From Armigeres subalbatus (taxonomy: Eukaryota > Arthropoda > Insecta > Diptera > Culicidae), in contig NC_085140.1 of the NCBI RefSeq assembly GCF_024139115.2, positions 102,746,988 through 102,810,987 of the forward strand: DNA of 64,000 bases. Direction: 5' to 3'. Numbering within the stretch: the first letter of the stretch is position 1; each line of letters starts with the position of its first letter. The position numbers and the translations under genes are program-made. The notes below the pieces were generated by a model. It made no database searches. It was not told the origin of the DNA and saw only the letters and a list, made by a program, of their open reading frames with translations. Positions 21,659 through 32,394 of the stretch are shown here, in pieces.

Positions 21659-22134
21659 TGTATGACATTCGCCAGAAAGTCATTTGCCAGAATCAATTTT
21701 CCAGAATAGACCATTCCTAGAAAGCCGTTTGCCAGATTGCACCATTCCTCAGAAATGGTCATCTCCTATTAACCATGCACGCGTTTGTCCAGTTTGCACA
21801 ATAATTCATAACGCCATGTACTTCTGGCATATCTGTGAACAGCGTCAAAAAAGGGGGGGGGGTGTCATTCAGCAATTTCCATAGTTTGTTGTTGTTTTTA
21901 AGTTGTTTTCTAGTGAGGAATATAACACCGCGACGCACAGTGATGCCAAGGCGGAAAAAAGTGATGATGGGAATGAGGGGAGCGTACAGCTTCGAAAGTA
22001 TTTTTATAATTTTTCATAATGTGTTTTTCATAATGTTTTCATGTTTGAAATGTTTTTCCTCAAAATTTCCCGAAGATTTTATGAAAATGGCACGGGTGCA
22101 TCATGTCGATCTAATGTCGCGATAATAGAATTGA

Positions 22135-23165
22135 AAATACTTCTTCAAAAGGAGGCGCTTGCCCGGATTAAGGCAATGGTGGATGTGATCCCTTCTTAAA
22201 AAGAAGGCGTTTGTCTGGATGAACTCTATGGTGGATGTAATTCGTTTTTCAAAAGGAGGCGCTTGCCCGGATTAAGACAATGGTGGAAGTGATCCCATCT
22301 TTAAAAATAGACGTTTGCCAGGAAAAAATCAATGGTGGAAATCTCGAGCAACATATGATTAAGGCCGAAAAACCAATAATGCTGAACCGAGAAAAATGGG
22401 GTTCGAGTTTTCTATGACTAATTTAATTCATTTATTGAAGTAGAAATACATTTCATTGCCAAAACCATGTCAATGCTATACGTAAATGGTTATATTATAA
22501 CAGCAGATTAAGATTAATTGAAAAACCGTTCGAAATCAACAAAATTTCAGCTAAAACAAAAATGGCGCCGTTACTCGCATTACCGGCAACACGTCTGGTT
22601 TTTAAGCCGTTTGCTCAAAGCTAGTAACACCGTCGGATTTGTTTAGATTTGTTAGCCAGAGCAGTTTTGCTATGCGATATATCGAAACCCTAGTAAGAAT
22701 ATACATTTATACAATAGGAGGCGCTTGCCCGGATTAAGACAATGGTGAATGAGATCATTTCTTTAAAAGCAGGCGCTTGACCGGATTAAGACAAAGGGGG
22801 ATGTGATCCCTTCTTTAGAAGTAGGCACTTGCCGGAATTAAAGAAATGGTGGATGTGATCCCTTCTTCAAAAGAAGGCGCTTGCCCGGATGAACGCTATG
22901 GTGGATGTAATTCGTTCTTTAAAAGGAGGCGCTTGCCCGGATTAAGACAATGGTGGAAGTGATCCCATCTTTAAAAATAGACGGTTGCCAGAAATGAAGC
23001 AATGGTGTATATGATCATTTTTTTTTAAGAAGACGATTGTTCCGATTAAGGTAAGAGCAGATGTTATCCCGTCTCTAGAAGTAGGTGTTTGCCCGTCCCC
23101 GTTTTTGAATATGGCAATTGTGGATATGATTCCTTCTTTAGAAATAGACATTTTGCCTAGACTAT
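22135..23165 (+). repeat. 52-bp satellite, plus orientation
   Basis: Tandem units of about 52 bp (GGCGCTTGCCCGGATTAAGG ... GGTGGATGTGATCCCTTCTT). The same satellite in reverse orientation occupies 58430-59860. It is interrupted by unrelated DNA at about 22335-22715. The ~130 bp before that insert and those at 22861-22990 are near-identical, which indicates duplication of a multi-unit block. Confidence 0.9.
22335..22715. other. Unidentified insert in the 52-bp satellite
   Basis: About 380 bp of non-satellite sequence with a GGCGCCGTTACTCGCATTAC patch. No terminal repeats, coding capacity or target duplication were recognised. Confidence 0.5.
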
Positions 23166-23300
23166 AGCACGATGATACTTTTGTGCCCGACCCGAAAATT
23201 GCCTAGACCCGCAGCACCGGGAATCGAACCCAGCCACCCTCAGCATGGTCTTGCGTGCGCTATATAAGCACGTTATTTTTGCGCCGACTACCGATCCAAA
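23150..23300 (-). mobile_element. tRNA-derived SINE (Feilai-like), head and part of body
   Basis: The minus strand has an A-box-like GGATCGGTAGTCGGCGC, then GACCATGCTGAGGGTGGC and an intact B box (GGGTTCGATTCCCGG), followed by the body segment TAGGCAATTTTCGGG and CAAAAGTATCATCGTGC. It shares head and body words with the copy at 61557-61830. The GAA tail is missing. Confidence 0.7.
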
Positions 23301-23561
23301 CATATGCCTATGTTTCCTTAAAAAAAAATACATTTTTATCGAGTAAACACCTATTGAAAAGTTTTTTTTCGGTCATTTGCTTAGTGTTATAAAACGAAAT
23401 AAAACGATCGAAAAGGTAAATTCCTTACGTTTTTTTTTCGCAAACCAATATTTCGGAATTTGAAAATGAACGGGTTTAACTGGTTTAAGAATTACCGGTA
23501 GATCGCTTTAATTTATTGTACACAAGTTGAACACCTGTTTGATTGCTGCAATGAATTGATC

Positions 23562-23872
23562 CCTATCTGGTACCTGGTACTTGGTTGGCTACAGCGTCGA
23601 TATACCTATGCCCGGCGATGTTCCTCCAGTTTCTCCGAACGTTCAGGTTCCCCAGGTCCGATTCCACCGCGTGCAGCCAGCGTGTTCGTGGCCTTTCACG
23701 AAGTCGCCGGCCCCTATCTGGTTTTCTGTTAAATATTGTTTTCGCTATTCTTTCTTCCAACATTCTTCCGACGCTATTCTTTCTTCCGACGACTTCCGAC
23801 GCACCAAGTGACCAGCCCACTGAAGTCCGCCGTATTTTATACGATACACAATATTTGAATTGATGAATTGAT
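23562..23872 (-). mobile_element. 5'-truncated RTE-like LINE, 3' end, with target duplication
   Basis: A 311-bp insert lies between two copies of ATGAATTGATC (23551-23561 and 23873-23883). The 3' side carries a short repeated GGTACCTGGTAC tail rather than poly-A, as expected for RTE-type elements. It contains the C-terminal coding tail described in the next entry. Confidence 0.8.
23563..23820 (-). pseudogene. LINE protein C-terminal tail
   Basis: The 85-codon frame holds the motif series RMLEERIAKTIFNRKP, GRRLRERPRTRWLHAVESDL and LNVRRNWRNIAGHR. This is the hallmark tail (GHV.RM..ERI.K, RGRPR.RWLD.VE.DL, NWR..A.DR) that follows the RT of many RTE/CR1-type LINEs. An upstream GGLQWAGHLVR is in another frame, so one frameshift separates the halves. 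No RT catalytic core is present because of 5' truncation. Related copy: 27626-27812. Confidence 0.8.
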
Positions 23873-24214
23873 CATTCCCGTAAAAAAAATCATTCGCTCA
23901 AAAGGTTTTTGTGAAAGTTGGTATTTCAGGCCCACGGGGTCATATATGATCCCAACAGAAATATAGATATATAAAATCGTACGATGGATAACAGTGAACA
24001 CTCTCTTCAGTAAAATTGCTTGAAATTTACTCCTCTATCAGGGAAAAATATCAGGCATGGGCGGTCAAGGCCCTACGACAACAGTAGAACGTCATGAACA
24101 CGATGAAGTTACGAAAGAGAAAAAAATAGGTGTATTGGCAGCGGATTGTATTGTTGCAAAATAAGATTTTTATTCAAACATATCCGTAGAGTTACTGTGA
24201 TGTACAATAAACTA

Positions 24215-25160
24215 TTTTTTAAGTTCCTTGGACGTCCTAGGCCATCCAAACATTCCTTGAGTTTAGGACTTGAAATCTACAGCTGCAAGAAAATCGTTTT
24301 TCAGTACTGAAAGCTTCAATATGCATTCAATTATATCCATTACACCTCCCGGGAGGTCAACGGATATGGTAAAATAGTTATGAGATATTCTGGGCAATCC
24401 AAAGTATCCTTGTGTTCGGGACTTGAGATCTACAGCTGCTTAGAAGCTCTTTTCGTTATTCAAAGCTTCAATATCCGTTCAATTATATCCATTACACCTC
24501 CCGGAAGGTCAACGGATATGATTTGATAGTTTCGAGAAATTCTGGGTAATTCAAACTGCCCTTGAGTTCGGGACTTGAAATTTACAGCTGCTTAGAAGCT
24601 CTTTTCGGTACTCAAAGCTTCAATATTCGTTCAATTAGATCCATTACACCTCCAGGGAGGTCAACGGATATGGTGAGATAGTTATGAGATTTTCTGGGCA
24701 ATCCAAAGTGTCCTTGAATTCGGGACTTGAGGTCTACAACTGCTTAGAAGCTCTTCTCGGTACTCAAAGCTTCAATAACTGTTCAATTAGATTTATTACA
24801 CTTCCAGGGAGGTCAACGGATATAGTGAGATAGCTTCGAGATATTCTGGGCAATCCAAATTGTCCTTGAGTTCAGGACTTAAGATCTACAGCTGCCTAGA
24901 AGCTCTTTTCGGTACTCAAAGCTTCAATATTCGTATTAATTATATCCATTACCCCTTCCGGGAGATCAACGGATATGGTGAGGTAGTTTCGAGATATTCT
25001 GGGCAATCCAATTTGTCCTTGAATTCAGGACTTGAGTTCTATAGCTGCTAAGAAGCTGTACACTTCCAGGGAGGTCAACGGATATCGTTATATAGTTTTG
25101 GGATATTCAGGACAATCTAAACTGTCTTTGAGATCGGGATTTGAGACCTACAGCTGCAAA
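24215..25160 (+). repeat. ~152-bp satellite, left arm of fold-back 1
   Basis: About six units. AAGCTTCAATAT marks occur at 24311, 24463 and 24615, a 152-bp spacing. Units include GGTCAACGGATATGGT and TTCGGGACTTGAGATCTACA. The reverse complement of this satellite makes up 25445-26545. ORFs inside are shadows. Confidence 0.9.
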
Positions 25161-25444
25161 AAAAAAATCTTTTGAAATGTTGGTGCTAGTATATTCAACT
25201 GTAATAATCTAATGCATATAGTAACTTTGAGAAAATTTGAAATGTTGGTGCCGTTATATTAGAGCTTTGAGTGACGGATACCCAAAGTAACCATTAGCAC
25301 TATATTTTGCCTTTTCGACAATATAAAGTTATATAAGCCAGGCTCTATGCGCCAGTAAAAAGCATGTTTGCACTCTGTGACAGCGTTATAGTCGCACGTA
25401 TGTATTTTTTGAATGCTTACGGTTAGCTTGAAATGTACTGCTGT
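25161..25444. other. Centre of fold-back 1
   Basis: About 280 bp separating the two oppositely oriented satellite arms, with no recognised feature. It would be the loop of a transcript hairpin. Confidence 0.5.
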
Positions 25445-26545
25445 GCCTGTAAATCACATGTTCTGAACTCAAAGATGGTTTTGATATCCCAAAATCATCT
25501 AAGCATGTCCCTTGGTTTTCAAGAATGTTTTATGGATATGGATGAATACATATCCAAACTTAAAGCGACGAAAAAAGCTAGAGTGGTGGCTGTAGATCGC
25601 AAATTCTGAACTCAAGAATGATTTGGATAACCCAGGATGTCCCAAAACCAACTTACCATGTCTCCTGGTCTCCTGAAGTATGTTATGGACATGCTTGAAT
25701 ACATATCCAAGTTTCTAGTGACAAGAAAAGCTAGTGTCGTAGCTGTAGATCGCAAGTCAAGGACATCTAACCATGTTTCCTGATATTCATGAATATGGTA
25801 TAAATATGGTTGAATACATATCCAAGTTTGGAGCGACGAAAAATTCATATCCAAGCTTGTAGCAGCGAAAAAGGCTAAAGTGGGTGCTGTAGATCGCATG
25901 TTCTGAACTCAAGGACGGTTTGGATAACCCAGGATGTCCCAAAACCATTCCACCTTGTCTTCTGGTCTTCTGGAACATGTTATGGACATAGTTGAATACA
26001 TATCCAAGCTTGGAGCGACGAAAAAAGTTAGAGTAGTGGTTGTAGATCGCAAGTTCTGACTTCAAGGATAGTTTGGATGACCCAGGATATCCCAAAACCA
26101 TCTAACCATGTCTCTTGATCTTCGCAAATATATTATGGATATAGTTGAATACATATCCAAGCTTGAAATGACGAAAAAAGCTAGTGTGTTGGCTGTAGAT
26201 CGCATGTTCTGAACTCAAGAATGGTTTGGATGACCCGGAATATTCCAAAGCCATCTTACCATGTCTCATTGTCTTCTGGAGTATGTTATGGACATGGTTG
26301 AATACATATCCAAGCTTCTAGTGGCGAAAAAAGCTAGTTTCGTGGCTGTAGATCGCAAGTTCTCTACTCAAGGACAGTTTGGATGAACCAGGATATCCCA
26401 AAACCATCTGAACATGTCTTTTGATCTCTAGGAATAAGTTATAGACAAGGTTGAATATCCAAGCTTAAAGTGACGAAAAAAGCTCGCATTGTAACTGTAG
26501 ATCGCAAGTTGCGGACTCAAGGACAGTTTGGATGATCTAATACAT
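25445..26545 (-). repeat. ~152-bp satellite, right arm of fold-back 1
   Basis: TGTAGATCGC marks occur at 25591, 25744, 25888, 26041, 26194, 26347 and 26496, mostly 153 bp apart. GCTGTAGATCGCAAGTTCTG ... ACTCAAGGACGGTTTGGAT aligns to the reverse complement of the left arm. Divergence between arms is substantial. Outer flanks share TTTCAGGCCCAC in inverted orientation (about 23925 and 26652), a possible terminal repeat. Confidence 0.85.
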
Positions 26546-26559
26546 CTTGAAAAAATATT

Positions 26560-27610
26560 TTTCAACTTGTTTTGTCAGTTCTCCATTATAAATCACGAAA
26601 ACAAATGGAACATATCAAATTTACTACCTAATACGGCTTAGAAAAATGTGGGCCTGAAAGGGTTAAATAAATCAAAAATAGACTGTGATAGTAAAAGAGA
26701 TAAAAATGTTGACAGAAAAGGTCAACTCTGTAATGAGTAAAAAATCAATCCTTCCATTTACTAAGAAAGTAGAATTAAATAAGGAACCTGCGGTTCTTGT
26801 CCTTGAGCAACGTCGATGTGTTCTTTGGTAAAGCTTTTCAAGAGTGAGCCTGAAGCCCCTTCTGCATGCATGCTTTCTTCTAAATGCATTTACGTGAAAA
26901 AGGAAAATCTATAGTTTACTGAGGTGGGTGCTTCAGAGATACTGATTTTTTTATATAATTTACTCTGGACAAAGACACCGTGACTACTTAAGACCACTCT
27001 ATTAATCAGCGATTCATCGGTGGTTCCCTAAGCTGGAGTTTCTGGGTTTTCTTGAATGCTTTTGTTCTGTTGATAACTTCTTTCCCACTAGTAAATGGAT
27101 ATCTATCAAAGTCACATTCGATGTGATGAAGTCGCTTTGGATGGGATGGTTCGATTATTTAGTAGTTTGTCTATAACTCTATAACAAATATCTGGTCGCA
27201 GTGGATATTGTACCCAACAGAAAAAAAACTCATTCGAGAGCCTAAATTCCAAAATAGTTGTATCGTTATGTTCAGTCTCGATTTTTTTTCTACAACTCTA
27301 CCTAACAGTTCGTTGTTTAAATTCCACTACACGCAACCAACGCTTTTCGTATTTCCTTACAATTCTGTTTAAGAGCTAGGCATTTTCGAAATTGCTGGTT
27401 TCTTATAATAAAACTACAATCTTGTATGCTGTTTATTCATTACCTGTAGATTTTGCATATGACCAGTTCTTATACAGAATTAGAAGAGAAAAAAGCACTC
27501 AATCAAATGATTACAAAGTTCTTAGATGACCCACAATAAATATTTACTCGATCAGTGTGAAACGCTGCTAAATCTAACCAAGGTTGATCTCTTGTTTGTT
27601 TAATCAGCCT
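26560..27610. other. Unassigned region
   Basis: AT-rich, no recognised gene, repeat or element. Confidence 0.4.
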
Positions 27611-27625
27611 TGGTAATGATGTTAC

Positions 27626-27812
27626 TTACTAAAAACTTGGTGGGCTACAGCTCTTCCTCGATGAACCTACGCCGAATGGAGTATCCTTCTCCACTGGACT
27701 CGATCCTGGACCAATCGCTTCCAGTCGCCCTGAACGTTAAGCGCCCTCAGGTCCCCTTCAACTGCAAAAAGGCATCGTGTACGCTGCCTTCCAAGAAGCA
27801 ACCGGCCTCTTC
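27626..27812 (-). mobile_element. 187-bp truncated RTE-like LINE 3' end with 15-bp target duplication
   Basis: TGGTAATGATGTTAC flanks both sides (27611-27625 and 27813-27827). Minus-strand translation gives AVEGDLRALNVQGDWKRL then VQDRVQWRRILHSA, the same LINE C-terminal tail as at 23563-23820, with the upstream RPRTRWLD part already decayed. Strong 5' truncation and exact duplication fit target-primed insertion. Confidence 0.85.
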
Positions 27813-28132
27813 TGGTAATGATGTTACGTGAAAATGATTAAAAATTTGCTTTTGTTTTTGAAGGTTTCGGGACATCAAGTTCTTATGGCAGGAGAAAACC
27901 TTTCTGCTTTACGAGGAGCAAAAGGAAGGGCTCCAAAAGTGTCAAAAATCGAAATCGAAATATTCCAGAAAACGTCATCATTAGATTAATTTACTGTTTG
28001 CGATTCTATAGGGGAATTTTGTTAACCACACGCCTAGTGCTAATAAAAGATCGGCATTCTATAATCGGCACAGTTTTTTAGCACGATATTGCATAAATTG
28101 GGAAACCCGAAGAAGGCAGGTCATGTTCTAAT

Positions 28133-28813
28133 CAGGGTTGCCACATATACAGATTTTTCTGTATTTTACAGATTTTTGAGGTAAGGCTGTGACCAAGAAT
28201 CTGTAAATACAGATATACAGATTTTTGGAAAATTTACAGATTTTACAGATTTTTTGAAGATATTAGTACCAAAATTTATTGTAAATTACTTTTATGCTAA
28301 TCTAAAATTATCTTATTAAGAACCATTTAAAGATTAAATAAATTTCAATTTAAAAATACAGAACACGTGGTGGAACACGTGAAACCTTCCAGAGGGTTTC
28401 GTTCTTAATAGGCAATTCATGCAGATCAATAATTTTGAAAATCGATCAGATTATGCTCCGGAAAATGTTCAGATTATATTTTAATACATGTGGTTATGGA
28501 AAATGCTCTAAAATAATATCTATAATAATATCATACCTGAAATGCTTTGAAACAGTTTATAAGTGCTTCTATTATGTGTGGCTGAATATTAATACAATAA
28601 AGTTGTTCTGCATATGGCTATATTGGATCCGTGGAAGAATTGCGGAAAAAAATGCTAAATATTTACATGTCTGACTTGTAGTTACGCATAGTATTTCCGG
28701 ACTTTATCTTTTCAAAACTACAGATACAGATTTGCAATACAGATTTTTTGACTTGAGATACAGATATAAAGATTTTCTTGGGCAAAAATACAGATTTAAA
28801 TGTGGCAACCCTG
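28133..28813. mobile_element. 681-bp hAT-type non-autonomous element
   Basis: CAGGGTTGCCACATATACAG at the left and its inverted counterpart (AAATGTGGCAACCCTG) at the right, flanked by GTTCTAAT on both sides (28125-28132 and 28814-28821). The 8-bp duplication and CAGGGTTGCCA-type end fit hAT. The interior is A/T-rich with many ACAGATTTTT words. It carries no transposase; a plus-strand 79-codon ORF (28435-28674) has no recognisable domain. Confidence 0.92.
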
Positions 28814-28866
28814 GTTCTAATAGCGAAAGAGGTTCGTTGCCTCCGACCGGCGGCGGCGCGCAATGA

Positions 28867-28878
28867 GGGGATTTCCCC
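28867..28878. promoter_or_regulatory. Rel/NF-kappaB palindromic site 1
   Basis: GGGGATTTCCCC, a perfect kappaB-type palindrome. Insect Rel proteins (Dorsal/Rel1, Relish/Rel2) bind such sites. An identical 12-mer lies 161 bp downstream. Confidence 0.6.
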
Positions 28879-29027
28879 AGTCAGTGTGCTCGATTTATGC
28901 CTTTAACTCTCCGTACATGATATGAATGCCAGCGGGTGTCGAGTGGGAATGGTTCTATGCCATGCCGTACGGATGGGGGGGTTTGTCAACTTAGTCGAAG
29001 CCGCACGTGAGCGCGTCTCTGCTGTGC

Positions 29028-29039
29028 GGGGATTTCCCC
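29028..29039. promoter_or_regulatory. Rel/NF-kappaB palindromic site 2
   Basis: Second perfect GGGGATTTCCCC, 161 bp from the first. Together they suggest immune or developmental Rel control of whatever is transcribed from this region. Confidence 0.6.
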
Positions 29040-29853
29040 GGTACTGGTAATAAAAGAAATAAAAAAAGTCGATCTCGCCCGCCGTTATATTCATACGTTG
29101 CGATCGCTCGTCAGACCGGCGAGGCAGTGCCAGTGGCGGCTGCATCGCATCTTCGACTCGCGCCAAGCTTGCAGTTCGGAAGCAGCGCACCAGAATAACC
29201 AACTTGAGGCGAAAGACCAGCGAAACAAGTTCGGCCGGCCGTCTGTGGTTTTCCGCTTATTAGCGACCTCTCCGATCTTTTGCTTATCCATTCTTCGAGC
29301 GCGCTGAGCGGAGCTCTGCAGAGTGCTCGTCGTATGACAAGTTTATGACGCTGTCGGACTGTTGGGGGCAGATTCGCGAACTCGCATGGGCATCGACGAA
29401 AGCCATCTTTACGCACATCACGCGTTAACACACATACGGGGACATAATTTGGGTTTTGTTGGACAAAATATGAGAGTATTTTTGGCCAAGATGATTAAAT
29501 CAATGAAGCTGATTGTTTGCTTAGAGTGGTTCAAAATAATGGCTTTACTTTTTTTACCCAAGTCTAAGTATTCTCCGAATTCTGAGCTAATTGCACTGAC
29601 CGAGAATTTCAACTTTACCCGATATATGTATCTATTAGCTCACATAGAACGTCAAAAAAAACGAACCATTATGCACATATTTTATGACTAAATCCATTAG
29701 TCAAGGATGAATGACCTTTACGGTTGATATCCCCTAAAAATAAACACAACCACCACTATTAGTCGCAGCTGTGAATCTGCAGTGCGTATCAATCCAATTA
29801 ATTGTATGTATCGATCACATGTAGCTCATGCGCTTGGCTTGATCGCAACAATT

Positions 29854-30086
29854 TCAAGACAAAATTTTCAAAACGACTTATCTGCTTTTGTAAACAAAGA
29901 TTCGAACGACGATTTGACGCATCTGATAGTTCACTCATGCAAACCAACACCATCAATAGGTAGGGGAAGGATTCCGCTACCTGTTGATGGTGTTGGTTTG
30001 CGTGGGAGAGCTATCAGATTTGTCAAATCGTCGTTTGAATCTTTGTTTACAAAAGCAGATAAGTCGTTTTGAAAATTTTGTCTTGA
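29854..30086. mobile_element. 233-bp fold-back hairpin
   Basis: Arms of about 105 bp begin TCAAGACAAAATTTTCAAAA and end with the inverse. Both contain TTTGTAAACAAAGATTC and CAAACCAACACCATCAA, with a turn near 29962-29980. It looks like a fold-back MITE in the promoter-like region. No long target duplication is clear. Confidence 0.85.
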
Positions 30087-31000
30087 TTTATCCGTTTGGC
30101 ACACAGTGGGAATCCACGGTCTAGAATAGCCACTCAGAGAATAACATTTTTTTTTCGCAAACGAGAACAGGTTTTTGCCCCAGTGTGCCGGTCTCGGGGG
30201 TTAAACCAGCGAATGTTGACGGAGTGGGCGACGGGTGTCTTGCGGTTTCTTCGAATTTTGGCGTGTTTTCCCAAGGTTTTCTGGATTTTTGCACTACTGC
30301 GCCCACAGATGATGGGCAAACAGGTAGGCTCGATCTCGTGAATCGCGAGCGTCGCCGAACGTGTCTGGCTCCTCTTCCTAAACACGTTGCGATCTAGCGA
30401 AGACTAGGCGCTAGACGCGTGTGCTGATATCTAAGCCTATCTAAACTATTGGCGCACCGCCGAGCTTAGTCATTTGCCGGTAGAGTTTGCTGCGAGGAGG
30501 TGGGTCATCGGTATGGGCGCGCTTCGGAAGTTGAGAACGTGTTGCGACATCAGTCACTCGAGTGATAAACAGCGCGGTTGCGCGTTCGCCGGTTGACCCG
30601 CGTGCTGTTTAAGGACCGTCGTAGGGCATTAGAATTGCGTCTCGGTTGTGACGTTATTGCGATCGTTTGTATCCAAGAGAAACACAGTGAAAGAACAATC
30701 CATTCGATTGATTAACGTTATAGTTACAGACAGTGTGTGTGTGGCCCCGGAAGAGCAATTGTTGACATATTGAATATCGAACCAAAGTGTATTGAAGTGG
30801 TTTTTCTTAGAACTGGACAGCTGTGATATTTTTGTCAGTTTTGTGTGAATCCCGGAACGACAGTGAGACGTGTTAATTTATGCTGTTTATTTATATTAGT
30901 TTAATTGCCAGCGTTGGGATTTTATGATTATGATTCTTGGTGATTTTTTGTGCTGAGCTTCCGTTTAGAATTCAAAGTGGAAATAATTTATGAAAATGAG

Positions 31001-32200
31001 GTAATTATTTTAAAGCATTGAATTTTTTTTGTATAAATGAATTCCAAAGACGCGTGCCTAAACTGATAATGGGAGATAGAGTATCGTGCGATTTTTCTGT
31101 AACGCTGTTAAATAATCTTTGAAATAGTAGATGCGCATCTCAAAGAAAACTGCTCTCCTTTATTAGCTTTGTTTAGAATATTTGAACCAATGAATATAAT
31201 AGTCTAGGTAGAATGATAAAGTTTTTAACGGTAGGCTGTTTTACTTACATGGTCTGCTTAATTTTTGAGCTCAACCCAACAAACAATTCAAGCAATTCAG
31301 GCACGTTTTTTTCTGCTGATGTGTTTTATTTTTGGCCATCAATATTTGGTAGGTAGGCTCTAATGTTTGCATCAATACTATTGATATAAGACCAATAATG
31401 GACGCCTGAATGCGCTATGAGACAACAGCGGCCCAAGTGAATCGAAAACACCGCTACAACTAACATGGCGCAAAAACATGCTTAAAGCAGACTGTTAATT
31501 GATTAATGGCAAATAATTACGAATGTGATTTTAAAAGGTGTCTAAGGATGTATTTAAGGCTAATGTTGCAAGAGAATGCCTTAAAACGAACAGAATTATC
31601 GAACCAGCATCAAACGGTTCAGTGTTTTTCCACGACTGATTAATTGCCACGGAAGCGGTCATAGAATAAATTTCCGATTCAAGAAGCGCTGGCTGGTTCC
31701 AGTGAACTTGTTCCATTGATCAACCGGTTTTCGATGTTTTTCAATATTTATTCTGCATCCCATATATATGTCAAACAGTATTGGTACCAGGAGCGCTTAA
31801 TTTATGCACCACGTTTTGGCAATAATTATTTGTAAACTGGGTAGTCGTTTGTTAACATTGAAACCGGTTGGCATACAAACTGATTTGGATGTTTTTTTAT
31901 GTTGCCATCCAGATGGTCACACACCTCTCGAATCGAACAGGTAGATTATTTGATGGCTTAGAACAAATATGGATAGTATTGACGCATTCGAGATGTAGGA
32001 AGAAGAAGATGACAAAAATTTGACCGTCTAAACCACGTCAAAAATAAAAAGCCACATAAACAACACATTGATTCAAAATATTTGTTTATCGTATAACATA
32101 GGGGAGCTCCTCCAGCGCTGTACACCTCACAGTACAGAAAACGTCTAAGAAAATTACACACGTTGAAGCATCTCATGTAGTACTAAAAGAATCTATTTAA
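31001..32200. other. Unassigned region
   Basis: AT-rich. The ORFs at 31531-31716 and 31958-32176 (minus) show no domain. It could be an intron of the putative gene starting upstream. Confidence 0.35.
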
Positions 32201-32394
32201 CACTATAGTCCAGCGGTTCTCAACCTTTTTCTTGAGAGGTACCCCTTCGGACTTTTGTATCAATTGAGGTACCCCCTATTTTTTGCTGTAAATGAAAATA
32301 AGTGTAACTCATAAGATAAATGAAAAATTGTACTGAAAATTAACAGGGTATATGGCTCTTCATAAATTTGGCTGAAGTTTTCATTATATTCTAC

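Larger units (their letters stand above)
28822..31000 (+). promoter_or_regulatory. GC-rich promoter/5' UTR-like region
   Basis: Apart from one hairpin (29854-30086), the stretch lacks recognised transposons and contains CpG-rich sequence at 28840-29440 and 30100-30760, two perfect Rel palindromes and an initiator-like TCAGT at 30550. Overlapping short ORFs on both strands (28903-29431) contradict one another and are not called. I infer a host gene 5' region, most likely on the plus strand, but no coding exon is secure. ATGAAAATGAG before GTAATT at 31001 is a weak exon candidate. Confidence 0.35.

Noticed and set aside
22135..23165. CRISPR-like array (regularly spaced ~52-bp repeats)
   Set aside because: Units are contiguous tandem copies without spacers, and the surrounding DNA is clearly eukaryotic.
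28903..29431. Overlapping 60-106 codon ORFs on both strands
   Set aside because: GC-rich DNA lowers stop frequency; frames conflict and none has a domain. Treated as promoter-like DNA.
30541..30600. Second initiator/DPE promoter around TCAGT at 30550
   Set aside because: The best DPE-like word (GGTTGC) is about 3 bp off the required +28 position, so only the initiator match remains.
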